A DNA stretch of 64,000 bases. Source: an uncultured Bacteroides sp. Lineage in GTDB: Bacteria; Bacteroidota; Bacteroidia; Bacteroidales; UBA932. The position numbers and the translations under genes were made by a program. Positions 42,434 through 50,168 of this stretch are shown piece by piece. The DNA is taken from assembly GCA_900543205.1 (NCBI GenBank), contig UQQM01000007.1, positions 1-64,000 of the forward strand, written 5' to 3'. Position 1 is the stretch's first letter; each line of letters starts with the position of its first letter. Under the pieces are notes generated by a model. It worked only from the letters and a program-made list of their open reading frames with translations, ran no database searches and had not been told where the DNA came from.

Positions 42434-43849
42434 TCAATCTATAAAAAGCTTGTCCTTGTCAAGTTCTTCCTTACGGGAAAGCAGGTCCTGCGCATGGTCC
42501 GTCTCGCCGAAAATCTGCAGGAAGCTGCAGTATTTCGCGGTATCGGCGTCGAAGCCGTGGCAAAGCGAATTCACCGTGGCATAATCCCTCATCGCAGGGA
42601 CATATCCCGTCCCCGCCGCCTGCTTGAGGTAGAACAGCGCCTTGTCGGAAAGACCGGAGATGGTTCCGCTGTCCCTGCCGTCGTCGATGGCGGCACCGCA
42701 CTGATGGGTGTAGAATTTGCCCAGATAGTATGACGCCATGACCGAGTTCATATTGTATGCGACCATGAGATGCTTATAGAAGCTCTCCTCCTCATAAGAT
42801 TCGAGGTAGCCGTCATGGTCGGCCACGGCGAGCAGATAGCCTCCGAGGGCCGCCTGGGCGTCCGCAAGGGAGCTGTCCCGCAGGAGCCAGCCCTCAAGTG
42901 CGTCATAGGGGTATTCGCTGTCAAGTTCGTCGGCAAAGTTGACGATCCAGGGCAGCTCTGCGAGAATCACCGACGCGTACGGTTCGGCTTCTTCGGCCAG
43001 GGCGACGAGCGTGGTGATCCCGGCCATCCCGTCGATGCCGGCGGCTATCAGCAGCCTCGCCTGCTCGGCCTCCCCGCGCCGGTCTCCGGAAAGCGCGTCA
43101 TGCCTCTTCCGGCATCGGGCCGCCTCGCCGTAATCCCCCTCGGCTTCAGCTATCCTGCCGAGATACAGCCAGGCCTCCGCGGCTTTTTGCGGCGCGCTCT
43201 TCTCCAGTTCCTGCGCTGTCCAGCCGAACCAGTCCTTCGCCTGCTTCAGGTCCGGAGCTTCATATCTGGGAGCGTAAAAGAGCAGGGCCAGCTTGAAGGC
43301 GCAGTCCCCACGGGCGGGATATCCGATGTCGCAGGCGGCCTTGTACAGAAAACCCGTCGCCCGCTGCCGGCATTCCTCCACGCTCAGGCCCAGCCGTCCG
43401 CAATTGAACAGCATTTCATTCATATACAGATCCCCGAGCGCCTCGCCTATCCTGGAATTTCCGGCCGCTGCGGCGGAAGCCGGGCTTTCAGGCCCTTCAT
43501 GGAGATTCTTCACCTTCGCGGCAAGCACATCCGGCTCGATGCCGTCGGATTCCAGGGCGCTCTTCACCACGCCTATGATTCCGAGCATGTAGTCATCATA
43601 CCCTATCTCCTCGGCCTCGTCTTCATCATCGAGGTCACCGAAATCCTCCGGATCCCCGTCCACGCCGTTTTCCGGAACGACCCCCGCCCCGCCTTCAGGT
43701 CCGACCGGCCATACGCCGTCAGGGCCGTCGTCGAGCCATTCGACATCCACGTCAATTTCATCCTCAACGGCGACGGCCGGCCCCGCATCTTCCGCGGCTC
43801 CGGCGGCAACGGTCCGCTGCATGTCGTCTTCAAAGCTATTGTCTAACAT
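42434..43849 (-). CDS. Sel1/TPR-like repeat protein with acidic N-terminus
   Basis: A 471-aa protein without a signal peptide. Residues 1-90 are very acidic and low in complexity (DVEWLDDGPDGVW, DFGDLDDEDEAEE). The rest is helical, with Sel1-like repeats such as AACDIGYPARGDCAFKLALL, AAEAWLYLGRIAEAEGDYGE and FYLKQAAGTGYVPAMRDYA. Such repeats bind proteins; the partner is unknown. The ATG at 43849 is preferred to a TTG two codons upstream. It is followed after 4 nt by the HTH-deaminase fusion, so the two are co-transcribed. Confidence 0.75.
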   Translation of the reverse strand: MLDNSFEDDMQRTVAAGAAEDAGPAVAVEDEIDVDVEWLDDGPDGVWPVGPEGGAGVVPENGVDGDPEDFGDLDDEDEAEEIGYDDYMLGIIGVVKSALESDGIEPDVLAAKVKNLHEGPESPASAAAAGNSRIGEALGDLYMNEMLFNCGRLGLSVEECRQRATGFLYKAACDIGYPARGDCAFKLALLFYAPRYEAPDLKQAKDWFGWTAQELEKSAPQKAAEAWLYLGRIAEAEGDYGEAARCRKRHDALSGDRRGEAEQARLLIAAGIDGMAGITTLVALAEEAEPYASVILAELPWIVNFADELDSEYPYDALEGWLLRDSSLADAQAALGGYLLAVADHDGYLESYEEESFYKHLMVAYNMNSVMASYYLGKFYTHQCGAAIDDGRDSGTISGLSDKALFYLKQAAGTGYVPAMRDYATVNSLCHGFDADTAKYCSFLQIFGETDHAQDLLSRKEELDKDKLFID

Positions 43850-43950
43850 TTCCAAAGAATTATCTATTGATGAACAGGCTATGAAAAAGGCATCTTCGGC
43901 TCATGCCCGGATTCCCGGAACGGCTGCGGAGATGCCACGTCTGAATCTTT

Positions 43951-43971
43951 CCGGCCCTCCATTCGGGCCGG
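43951..43971. other. short stem-loop after the ferredoxin gene
   Basis: CCGGCCC (43951-43957) pairs with GGGCCGG (43965-43971). No T-tract follows on the minus strand, so it is only a possible terminator. Confidence 0.35.
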
Positions 43972-43994
43972 GGCCTATTGTCTTTGCGTATATG

Positions 43995-44168
43995 CTACTC
44001 GTCAGGGGTGATTGCTCCCATGGGGCAGGCGTCGGCACATGCGCCGCAGCTGATGCACACCTCGGGATCAATGGAATAGACATCTCCCTCCAGGATTGCT
44101 CCGGAAGGGCACTCGCTCTTGCATGAACCACAAGCCACGCAGACGTCAGGATTGATCTTGTAAGCCAT
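43995..44168 (-). CDS. 2[4Fe-4S] ferredoxin
   Basis: A 57-aa protein, MAYKINPDVCVACGSCKSEC at the start, with two clusters of the form CxxCxxCxxxC: CVACGSCKSECP and CISCGACADACP. The length and symmetry are those of clostridial-type bacterial ferredoxins. It is the natural electron acceptor for the PFOR encoded 10 kb away, although other partners are possible. It is monocistronic, with a TACTTTTG box on the minus strand at 44199-44206. Confidence 0.95.
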   Translation of the reverse strand: MAYKINPDVCVACGSCKSECPSGAILEGDVYSIDPEVCISCGACADACPMGAITPDE

Positions 44169-44198
44169 TTCTTGAAATTTTATAAGTTAAGTCAACCG

Positions 44199-44206
44199 CA
44201 AAAGTA
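44199..44206 (-). promoter_or_regulatory. -7 box of ferredoxin gene
   Basis: TACTTTTG on the minus strand, 30 nt before the start codon. Confidence 0.55.
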
Positions 44207-44249
44207 AGCAGTATATTTGAATTCTCCATTATTTTGCTTCGATTTTTTG

Positions 44250-44257
44250 TAAATTTG
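44250..44257 (+). promoter_or_regulatory. -7 box of DUF1573-parE unit
   Basis: TAAATTTG, 7 nt before the DUF1573 start codon, so the leader would be very short. A TATATTTG at 44212-44219 is an alternative. Confidence 0.45.
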
Positions 44258-44264
44258 CAGGCGT

Positions 44265-44618
44265 ATGAAGACTTTGCTGACATTGCTGCTGACACTTGCT
44301 CTCGGAGCGTCGTTCGAGTTCGACAAGACCATACACGACTTCGGCAAGATAAGCCAGGAAGACGGTCCTGTAAGCTGCACTTTCACCGTCAAGAACACCG
44401 GAGACGAGCCTCTGACCATCTTCGCGGTGGTCTCATCCTGCGGATGCACCGGAGCGGAATGGACACGTGAATCCATAGCTCCCGGAGAGAGCGGCGAAGT
44501 TTCCGCTACCTACACCAACGACGAGGGGCCCTACCCCTTCGACAAGATTCTCACAGTCTACACCTCGGCCCAGAAGAAGCCGGTTTTACTACACTTGAAG
44601 GGAGTGGTGACGAAGTGA
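44265..44618 (+). CDS. DUF1573 exported protein
   Basis: A 117-aa protein with a signal peptide (MKTLLTLLLTLALGASF) and one DUF1573 immunoglobulin-like domain: FEFDKTIHDFGKISQEDGPV, CTFTVKNTGDEPLTI, and SSCGCTGAEW. The role is unknown; ASPM/SPD-2/Hydin-like folds of this kind often bind proteins. Its stop overlaps the parE start (TGATG), so it is made with parE. Confidence 0.88.
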   Translation: MKTLLTLLLTLALGASFEFDKTIHDFGKISQEDGPVSCTFTVKNTGDEPLTIFAVVSSCGCTGAEWTRESIAPGESGEVSATYTNDEGPYPFDKILTVYTSAQKKPVLLHLKGVVTK

Positions 44619-46516
44619 TGGCCGAACTCAACTACACAGACGAGAACATAAAGACCCTGGTCGGGCTGAAGCACATTCGCAGGCGCCCGGGCATGTATAT
44701 CGGCCGTCTGGGCGACGGCAAGAACTCAGGGGACGGAATCTACGTGATGCTCAAGGAAATCGTGGACAACTCCATCGACGAGTTCTCCATGGGTTTCGGC
44801 AAGGAGGTCAGGATTTCGATAGAGGACCGCAAGGTGACCGTCAGGGACTACGGCCGTGGAATCCCCCTCGACTCCGTGGTGAAGGCGGTCAGCGTGCCGA
44901 ACACCGGCGCAAAATTCGACAACAAGGCGTTCAAGAAGTCAGTCGGCCTCAACGGGGTCGGTACCAAGGCCGTGAACGCCCTGTCCTCCGAATTCTACGT
45001 ATGCGCCTACAGGGACGGGGAATGCTCCTGGGCGAGGTTCGAGCGCGGAGAGCTGTGCGAGAGCGGCAAGGAGAGCACTGACGAGAAGAACGGGACGCTG
45101 GTCAGCTTCGTGCCCGACAGCCTGATATTCGGAGAATACGCCTTCCAGCACGAGCACGCGGAGACCATGATGAAGAACTACTCCTATCTGAAGAAAGGTC
45201 TCACGCTCACCCTCAACGGCCGCAGCTTCAGGTCGGAGAACGGACTCCTCGACCTTGTCAACGACAATCTTTCGGAAGCGCCGCTGTACCCGCCCATCCA
45301 TCTCGAAGGCGAGGACATAGAGGTGGTCATCAGCCACTGCAATTCCTACGGCGAGAACATCGCCTCCTTCGTCAACGGGCAGAACACCCGCGACGGAGGC
45401 ACCCATCTCGCGGCCTTCAGGGAGGCCATAGCCAAGACCCTCAAGGACTTCTTCAAGAAGAACTATGAACCTTCCGACTGCCGCCAGGGCATAGTCGGGG
45501 CCATCAGCATACAGATACAGGAGCCCAACTTCGAAGGCCAGACCAAGACTAAGCTCGGCTCCAACTATATGTGGGAGAGGCAGGAGCCCGACCAGAACGG
45601 AGTGCTCCACACCGAGGTCGGCCCCACCATCAGGACCTACGTCAACGACTTCATAGCCAAGAACCTCGACAACTACCTGCGCATACACAAGGAGATAGTC
45701 CCGGCCATAGAGGAGAAGATAAAGTCCTCCCAGCAGGAGCGTGAGGAAATCTCGGGAATCCAGAAGAAGGTGCGCGAGCGCAACAAGCGCAGCAGCGTCT
45801 ACAACAAGAAGCTGCGCGACTGCCGCTACCACTACAATGACAAGGTCAACGCGAAGAACCAGGACGACGTCGAGAACTCGTCGATATTCATCACCGAGGG
45901 CGACTCGGCGAGCGGAACCATCACCCAGGCGCGCAACGCGAACTGCCAGGCCGTGTTCTCGCTCAGGGGCAAGCCCATCAACTGCTACAAGGAAAGCCGC
46001 AAGAAGGTGGCCGAGAACGAAGAGCTCAACCTGCTGATCTCCGCGCTCGGAGTCGAAGACAACATCCAGAACCTCAGGTACAACAAGATAATTGTCGCGA
46101 CCGATGCCGACGACGACGGAATGCACATCAGGATGCTCGTGCTGACCTTCTTCATGAAATACTATCCCGAACTCATACGCGAGGGGCACGTGCACATATT
46201 GCAGACCCCCCTCTTCAGGGTGCGCAACAAGAAGGAGACCCGCTACTGCTATTCATCCGAAGAGAAGGCGGACGCGGTCGCGAAGCTCAAAAGCGGAGTC
46301 GAGATCACCCGCTTCAAGGGCCTCGGTGAAATCTCCAAGGACGAATTCGTCCACTTCATCGGCAAGGACATGAGGCTGGACGAGGTGGGCATTGCCGACG
46401 GCGAGTCCATAGCGGCCATCATGGAATTCTACATGGGGGACAACACGCTCGACCGCCAGAACTTCATACGCCGCAACCTGCGCAGCGAAGAGGAACTTGA
46501 GGACATAAACATCTGA
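44618..46516 (+). CDS. parE: DNA topoisomerase IV subunit B (ParE)
   Basis: A 632-aa type II topoisomerase ATPase subunit, acting with ParC to unlink chromosomes. The GHKL ATPase domain has LKEIVDNSIDEFSMG, DYGRGIPLDS and VGLNGVGTKAVNALS; the transducer and TOPRIM domains follow, with FITEGDSASGT (about 427) and ATDADDDGMHIRM (about 495). The C-terminal motif RRNLRSEEELEDINI is typical. The ParE call over GyrB is based on length and Bacteroidales pattern. No parC follows; an acyltransferase does, after 7 nt. Confidence 0.9.
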   Translation: MAELNYTDENIKTLVGLKHIRRRPGMYIGRLGDGKNSGDGIYVMLKEIVDNSIDEFSMGFGKEVRISIEDRKVTVRDYGRGIPLDSVVKAVSVPNTGAKFDNKAFKKSVGLNGVGTKAVNALSSEFYVCAYRDGECSWARFERGELCESGKESTDEKNGTLVSFVPDSLIFGEYAFQHEHAETMMKNYSYLKKGLTLTLNGRSFRSENGLLDLVNDNLSEAPLYPPIHLEGEDIEVVISHCNSYGENIASFVNGQNTRDGGTHLAAFREAIAKTLKDFFKKNYEPSDCRQGIVGAISIQIQEPNFEGQTKTKLGSNYMWERQEPDQNGVLHTEVGPTIRTYVNDFIAKNLDNYLRIHKEIVPAIEEKIKSSQQEREEISGIQKKVRERNKRSSVYNKKLRDCRYHYNDKVNAKNQDDVENSSIFITEGDSASGTITQARNANCQAVFSLRGKPINCYKESRKKVAENEELNLLISALGVEDNIQNLRYNKIIVATDADDDGMHIRMLVLTFFMKYYPELIREGHVHILQTPLFRVRNKKETRYCYSSEEKADAVAKLKSGVEITRFKGLGEISKDEFVHFIGKDMRLDEVGIADGESIAAIMEFYMGDNTLDRQNFIRRNLRSEEELEDINI

Positions 46517-46523
46517 CACCGAC

Positions 46524-47072
46524 ATGAATTTCTACGGTCTTGTAATGAAAATATGGGGCTGGAAGGCCGACAGCGGAGTCGCGCCGGAGGAGAAGTGCGT
46601 GATTCTCGGCGTGCCCCATACGAGCATCGCCGACTTCATCGTGTCCTACTTCTACTACAAGAGCCTCGGGCACACGGCGCACGTGATGATCAAGAAAGAG
46701 TTCTTCATAGGCCCTCTCGGGTGGCTGCTGCGCAAGCTCGGCTGCATACCCGTAGACCGCACGAACGGCGCCACCGTGGTCAGGAGCGTAATCCATGCCG
46801 TCGAATCCACGAAGGGGGAATTCCACCTCTGCATAGCTCCGGAAGGCACCAGGAAGGCGGTGAAGAAATGGAAGATGGGCTACCACACCATAGCCCGAGC
46901 CCTCGACTGCCCCGTCTATCTCGGCTATTTCGACTGGGGGAAGAAGCGCGTGAGCATAGGCGAGCGCTTCATCTGCACCGACGACGCCAAGGCTGACACC
47001 GCGCTGATCCAGCAGAAATACGAGGCCCTCCACCTCACGGCGAGGCATCCGGAAAGGTATTGCACGCATTGA
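46524..47072 (+). CDS. 1-acyl-glycerol-3-phosphate acyltransferase-like
   Basis: A 182-aa PlsC-superfamily acyltransferase. The H(x)4D catalytic motif is HTSIAD (about 29-34), the substrate motif PVDRTNG (about 76) and APEGTRK (about 109). It is shorter than typical PlsC (about 240 aa) and closer to the small acyltransferases found widely in Bacteroidales. It is the third gene of the DUF1573-parE unit; the role could be phospholipid or other lipid acylation. Confidence 0.85.
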   Translation: MNFYGLVMKIWGWKADSGVAPEEKCVILGVPHTSIADFIVSYFYYKSLGHTAHVMIKKEFFIGPLGWLLRKLGCIPVDRTNGATVVRSVIHAVESTKGEFHLCIAPEGTRKAVKKWKMGYHTIARALDCPVYLGYFDWGKKRVSIGERFICTDDAKADTALIQQKYEALHLTARHPERYCTH

Positions 47073-47090
47073 AAATTATTCATATCTTTG
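47060..47090 (+). promoter_or_regulatory. promoter of rpsF-rpsR-rplI
   Basis: TTGC (47060-47063), a 19-nt spacer and TATCTTTG (47083-47090). It begins inside the last codons of the acyltransferase gene. Confidence 0.78.
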
Positions 47091-47093
47091 CAG

Positions 47094-47110
47094 CCCCTCG
47101 GAATGAGGGG
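47094..47110 (+). promoter_or_regulatory. rpsF leader hairpin
   Basis: CCCCTC (47094-47099), loop GGAAT and GAGGGG (47105-47110), right after the transcription start region and 26 nt before the start codon. It may be a ribosomal protein leader that binds S6:S18, but the CCG loop signature of known S6 leaders is not clear. Confidence 0.45.
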
Positions 47111-47136
47111 TTATTCATCAAATAAACATTAACAAA

Positions 47137-47616
47137 ATGATCAAACAGTACGAAACCGTTTTCATTGCAACTCCCGTTTTGTCTGAAGCCCAGATGAAGG
47201 AAGCGGTTGCCAAGTACACCAAGTTCATCACCGACAACGGCGGTGAAATCGTGTACCAGGAGGACTGGGGTCTCAAGCAGCTCGCATACCCCATCCAGCA
47301 CAAGACCTCAGGATTCTACTACCTGATTGAGTTCAAGGCCGACCCCGCATTCGTAGCCGCCCTTGAAACCCAGTATCACCGTGACGAGCGCATCCTCCGC
47401 TATCTCACCGTAGCGCTTGACAAGCACGCCGTAGCCTACGCCGAGCACCGTCGCCAGACCCGTGCCGCAAAGGCCGCAGCACCCAAGCCCGCCGCAGAGC
47501 CTGCAGTTGAAGAGCCCGCAGCTCCCGCCGTTCCTGCGGCTGCACCTGCCGAGCCCGTCGCAGAAGAGACTGCAGCAGTTGCCGCAGAGAATCAGAACGA
47601 GACCGTAGAAGCATAA
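47137..47616 (+). CDS. rpsF: 30S ribosomal protein S6
   Basis: A 159-aa protein. Residues 1-100 are the S6 fold ([57 protein letters not shown]). A C-terminal Ala/Pro/Glu/Val-rich tail of about 55 residues ([20 protein letters not shown]) is a low-complexity extension common in Bacteroidota S6. It heads rpsF-rpsR-rplI. Confidence 0.97.
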   Translation: MIKQYETVFIATPVLSEAQMKEAVAKYTKFITDNGGEIVYQEDWGLKQLAYPIQHKTSGFYYLIEFKADPAFVAALETQYHRDERILRYLTVALDKHAVAYAEHRRQTRAAKAAAPKPAAEPAVEEPAAPAVPAAAPAEPVAEETAAVAAENQNETVEA

Positions 47617-47629
47617 AGGAGGTATCATC

Positions 47630-47902
47630 ATGGCAAATTCATCAAACAACGAAATCCGTTATCTGAACCCTCCTACCGTAGAGGTTCGCAAGAAGAAATA
47701 CTGCCGTTTCAAGAAGGCAGGCATCAAATATGTCGACTACAAGGATCCCGAGTTCCTCAAGAAGTTCCTCAACGAACAGGGCAAGATCCTTCCCCGCCGC
47801 ATCACCGGAACTTCACTCAAGTTCCAGCGCAAAGTGGCCCAGGCAGTGAAGCGCGCGCGCTCACTCGCTCTTCTTCCTTATGTAACTGACCTCCTTAAAT
47901 AA
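47630..47902 (+). CDS. rpsR: 30S ribosomal protein S18
   Basis: A 90-aa protein with the S18 core: [40 protein letters not shown] and [12 protein letters not shown]. It partners S6 on the 30S platform. The gene is preceded by AAAGGAGGT, 6-7 nt before ATG, an unusually good Shine-Dalgarno site for this phylum. It lies 13 nt after rpsF. Confidence 0.97.
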   Translation: MANSSNNEIRYLNPPTVEVRKKKYCRFKKAGIKYVDYKDPEFLKKFLNEQGKILPRRITGTSLKFQRKVAQAVKRARSLALLPYVTDLLK

Positions 47903-47912
47903 TTGAAGCGTT

Positions 47913-48356
47913 ATGAAAATCATCCTTAAAAAAGAAGTTGCCAATCTCGGCGAGGCCGGAGATGTGGTGGAAGTAAAGACCGGTTACGCTCTCAATTATC
48001 TTGTTCCTCAGGGCTACGCCTCAGTGGGAACCAAGTCCGCCCTCAAGCAGCACGAGGAGACTCTGCGTCAGAGAGCGCACAAAGAGGCCAAGCTCGTGGC
48101 TGACGCCCAGGCTCTCGCCGCAAAGATCAGCGCTGTGGAAATCAAGATTGCAGCCAAGGTCGGCGAGAACGGCAAGCTCTATGGTTCAGTGACTTCAGCC
48201 CAGGTTGCCGAGGTTCTCGCAGCCGCAGGCATCGAGGTCGAGCGCAAGAACATCTCCGTTCCCGACATCAAGGAGCTCGGTGAGTTCGAGGGCAAGGTGA
48301 AGTGCTACAAGGGCGTCTTCGCTGACATCAAGGTTATCGTTGTCGCCGCCGAGTAG
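47913..48356 (+). CDS. rplI: 50S ribosomal protein L9
   Basis: A 147-aa protein with the N-terminal L9 signature (KIILKKEVANLGEAGDVVEV and GYALNYLVPQGYA), a long connecting helix and the C-terminal RNA-binding domain (YGSVTSAQVAEVLAAAGIEV). The length is normal. It ends the ribosomal unit at a strong terminator. Confidence 0.97.
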   Translation: MKIILKKEVANLGEAGDVVEVKTGYALNYLVPQGYASVGTKSALKQHEETLRQRAHKEAKLVADAQALAAKISAVEIKIAAKVGENGKLYGSVTSAQVAEVLAAAGIEVERKNISVPDIKELGEFEGKVKCYKGVFADIKVIVVAAE

Positions 48357-48384
48357 GTTTTTGCGGCATCGGAATATGAATGGG

Positions 48385-48413
48385 ACCGGCTCGCACGAGC
48401 CGGTTTCTTTTTT
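48385..48413 (+). terminator. terminator of the rpsF-rplI operon
   Basis: ACCGGCTCG (48385-48393) pairs with CGAGCCGGT (48396-48404), followed by TTCTTTTTT. Confidence 0.92.
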
Positions 48414-48480
48414 GCTTAATTTTGCCGTGTTGCCCGCTGAAGGCAGCCTGTTGCATGCGGCCGGATGTTTGTCCGTCTTC

Positions 48481-48565
48481 TGACTGTCCGGGCCGTATGC
48501 GGCTCCGGCAGGCGGAAAGCCGGGACAAGCCTGCCGGAGCCGCACACACTCCGGACACGGAGTCA
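48481..48565 (+). repeat. stem-loop with conserved 15-nt loop, copy C
   Basis: A perfect 16-bp stem (48498-48513 with 48529-48544) encloses GGAAAGCCGGGACAA. Outer pairs TGACT (48481-48485) with AGTCA (48561-48565) and TCCGG with CCGGA extend it. No T-tract follows. Confidence 0.75.
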
Positions 48566-48637
48566 GCCACGGAGTACGAAAAGTTAAGAAAGTCCGCCAT
48601 GGCCGTACTATGTTCAGAGCCGGCTCGAAGACTTCTT

Positions 48638-48695
48638 CCGGCATACGGCATGGCAGGCGGAAAACTGGGACAAGCCGGCCTTGGCCGAACGCCGG
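48638..48695 (+). repeat. stem-loop with conserved 15-nt loop, copy D
   Basis: Loop GGAAAACTGGGACAA (48659-48673) is closed by GGC (48656-48658) and GCC (48674-48676), with further interrupted pairing out to CCGGC and GCCGG. It lies about 50 nt before the glycosylase start. Confidence 0.6.
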
Positions 48696-48741
48696 CAGAA
48701 GCACGGCTTTCATGAAATATATTGTTACAAGCATATATAAT

Positions 48742-49395
48742 ATGAATTGCGAACTGGACAGAAAGACCGGTCTCGGGCCGCTGGTGTGCAACGGGCCGAA
48801 GGTGCTGATTCTTGGCTCGCTGCCGGGCGACAGGTCGCTGGAGCTCCAGGAATACTACGGCCATCCGCAGAACCGTTTCTGGAAGGTCATCGCCGCAATC
48901 CACGGCCTCCCCTGCCCTGCAGACTACGCCGGTAAGAAGGCGATGCTCGCACGATGCAGGATCGCGCTCTGGGACATCTACCATGCCGCAAGCCGTCCGG
49001 GCAGCATGGATTCTGACATACGCGCAGGAGAGTTCAACGACATCGCCGGGCTGCTACGTCGTTTCCCGTCAATAAGGACAATAGCTCTGAACGGCAGCGC
49101 TGCGGCCAGAGGTTTCGACAGATATCTGTCCTTGTCAGCTGCGGATTGCAGCTCCGCAGCGACTGGGCGAAGCCGGGCGGAGGATGCCATCGCAACCGCT
49201 GCAGATTGCAAATTTGCAGCAACCGACCTGGTTGCGACTGCTTGTAAATCAGCTGAAATCGGACCGGAGCGGAATATATGCGGCAGCCCTGTACGGATTC
49301 TGCGTCTTCCCAGCACAAGCCCTGCGAACGCCCGATGGACGCCGGCAAGGCTGGAAGAAGCATGGTCGGAGCTGCTGCGCGAACCGGAACAATAA
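48742..49395 (+). CDS. DNA glycosylase, UDG family 6-like (HDG)
   Basis: A 217-aa enzyme of the uracil/hypoxanthine DNA glycosylase superfamily that removes deaminated bases. Marks are KVLILGSLPGDRSLELQEYY (about 19-38), GHPQNRFWKVI (about 39-49), CRIALWDIYHAASRPGS and the C-terminal LPSTSPANARW (about 195). This pattern matches DNA-deoxyinosine glycosylase-type proteins. Between about 135 and 180 there is an Ala/Asp/Cys-rich insert that looks foreign and is encoded by short palindromes. The start at 48742 is chosen because it directly precedes the domain; an in-frame start lies 30 nt upstream. Confidence 0.8.
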   Translation: MNCELDRKTGLGPLVCNGPKVLILGSLPGDRSLELQEYYGHPQNRFWKVIAAIHGLPCPADYAGKKAMLARCRIALWDIYHAASRPGSMDSDIRAGEFNDIAGLLRRFPSIRTIALNGSAAARGFDRYLSLSAADCSSAATGRSRAEDAIATAADCKFAATDLVATACKSAEIGPERNICGSPVRILRLPSTSPANARWTPARLEEAWSELLREPEQ

Positions 49396-49426
49396 AAAGT
49401 CCCGGAAGACAGACTCCCGGGACTTT
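49394..49426 (-). terminator. terminator of tRNA-Cys
   Basis: On the minus strand, AAAGTCCCGG (49417-49426) pairs with CCGGGACTTT (49396-49405), 10-11 nt loop, followed by a T run. It may also serve the convergent glycosylase gene. Confidence 0.82.
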
Positions 49427-49428
49427 CG

Positions 49429-49499
49429 AGGTGCGTAGCGGAATCGAACCACTGTAACAGGTTTTGCAGACCTGTGCCTGACCACTCGGCCAACGCACC
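49429..49499 (-). tRNA. tRNA-Cys (anticodon GCA)
   Basis: A 71-nt cloverleaf on the minus strand: acceptor GGTGCGT with ACGCACC, anticodon stem CAGGT/ACCTG with loop CTGCAAA (anticodon GCA), and T-loop TTCGATT. CCA is not encoded. Confidence 0.96.
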
Positions 49500-49514
49500 T
49501 TGGTTTGAGGACTG

Positions 49515-49522
49515 CAAATATA
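49515..49522 (-). promoter_or_regulatory. -7 box of tRNA-Cys
   Basis: TATATTTG on the minus strand, 15 nt before the mature tRNA 5' end. Confidence 0.6.
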
Positions 49523-49565
49523 GAAAAATTTTCTTATTTTCGAAAACAAAAACACGGAACGGCAG

Positions 49566-50168
49566 ATGATACGCAACATAATCTTCGATTTCGGCTCCGT
49601 CCTGGTGGACTGGAATCCCGAACGCCTCTACGGCCCCTACTTCAACGACGATGCCAAGATGCAGTATTTTCTGACGGAAATCTGCCCTCACGCCTGGAAC
49701 GCCCAGGCAGATGCCGGACGCAGCACCGCCGAGATAACCGAGGAAAGGGTCGCCGTCCACCCCGAATGGGAGAAGGAGATACGCATGTATTTCGGGCAGT
49801 GGATAAAGATGATGGGAGAGCAGATACCCGGAATGCAGGAACTGGTCGAGGAGCTCAAGAACCGGGGCTACAGGCTCTACGGGCTCACCAACTGGTCAGC
49901 CGAAACCTTCCCTCTGGTAAAGGACAATTATCCCGTGTTCAGGCTGCTGGACGGCATAGTGGTGTCCGGGGAAGAGAAAATCGCGAAGCCCGACCCGGGC
50001 ATCTTCCGCATCCTGCTGCAGCGCTACGGCCTAAAGCCGGAGGAATGCCTGTTCATAGACGACAACCCCGGGAATGTATCAACGGGGGAATCGCTCGGCA
50101 TCAGGGGGCTGGTCTTCACTTCAGCGGCGGCACTGAAGAGCCGGCTGGCGGCAGTTCTGCCAGAATAG
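49566..50168 (+). CDS. HAD-family hydrolase
   Basis: A 200-aa haloacid dehalogenase-like phosphatase. Motif I is FDFGSVLVDWN (about 8-18), motif II LTNWSAE (Thr/Asn, about 108), motif III the Lys in EEKIAKPDPG, and motif IV FIDDNPGNV (about 160). The layout with an alpha-helical cap between 18 and 95 resembles YihX-type small-molecule phosphatases. The last 53 nt overlap the 3' end of psd on the opposite strand. Substrate unknown. Confidence 0.88.
   Translation: MIRNIIFDFGSVLVDWNPERLYGPYFNDDAKMQYFLTEICPHAWNAQADAGRSTAEITEERVAVHPEWEKEIRMYFGQWIKMMGEQIPGMQELVEELKNRGYRLYGLTNWSAETFPLVKDNYPVFRLLDGIVVSGEEKIAKPDPGIFRILLQRYGLKPEECLFIDDNPGNVSTGESLGIRGLVFTSAAALKSRLAAVLPE

Larger units (their letters stand above)
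48357..48741. other. intergenic region with stem-loops
   Basis: Between rplI and the glycosylase gene: the rplI terminator, then two stem-loops (C at 48481-48565, D at 48638-48695) sharing a 15-nt loop. A reading frame on the plus strand continues upstream of the chosen glycosylase start, but it runs through stem-loop D and is not thought to be coding. Confidence 0.6.

Noticed and set aside
48610-48741. Upstream extension of the glycosylase
   Set aside because: The extension translates stem-loop D and has no family similarity; the ATG at 48742 leads directly into the domain.
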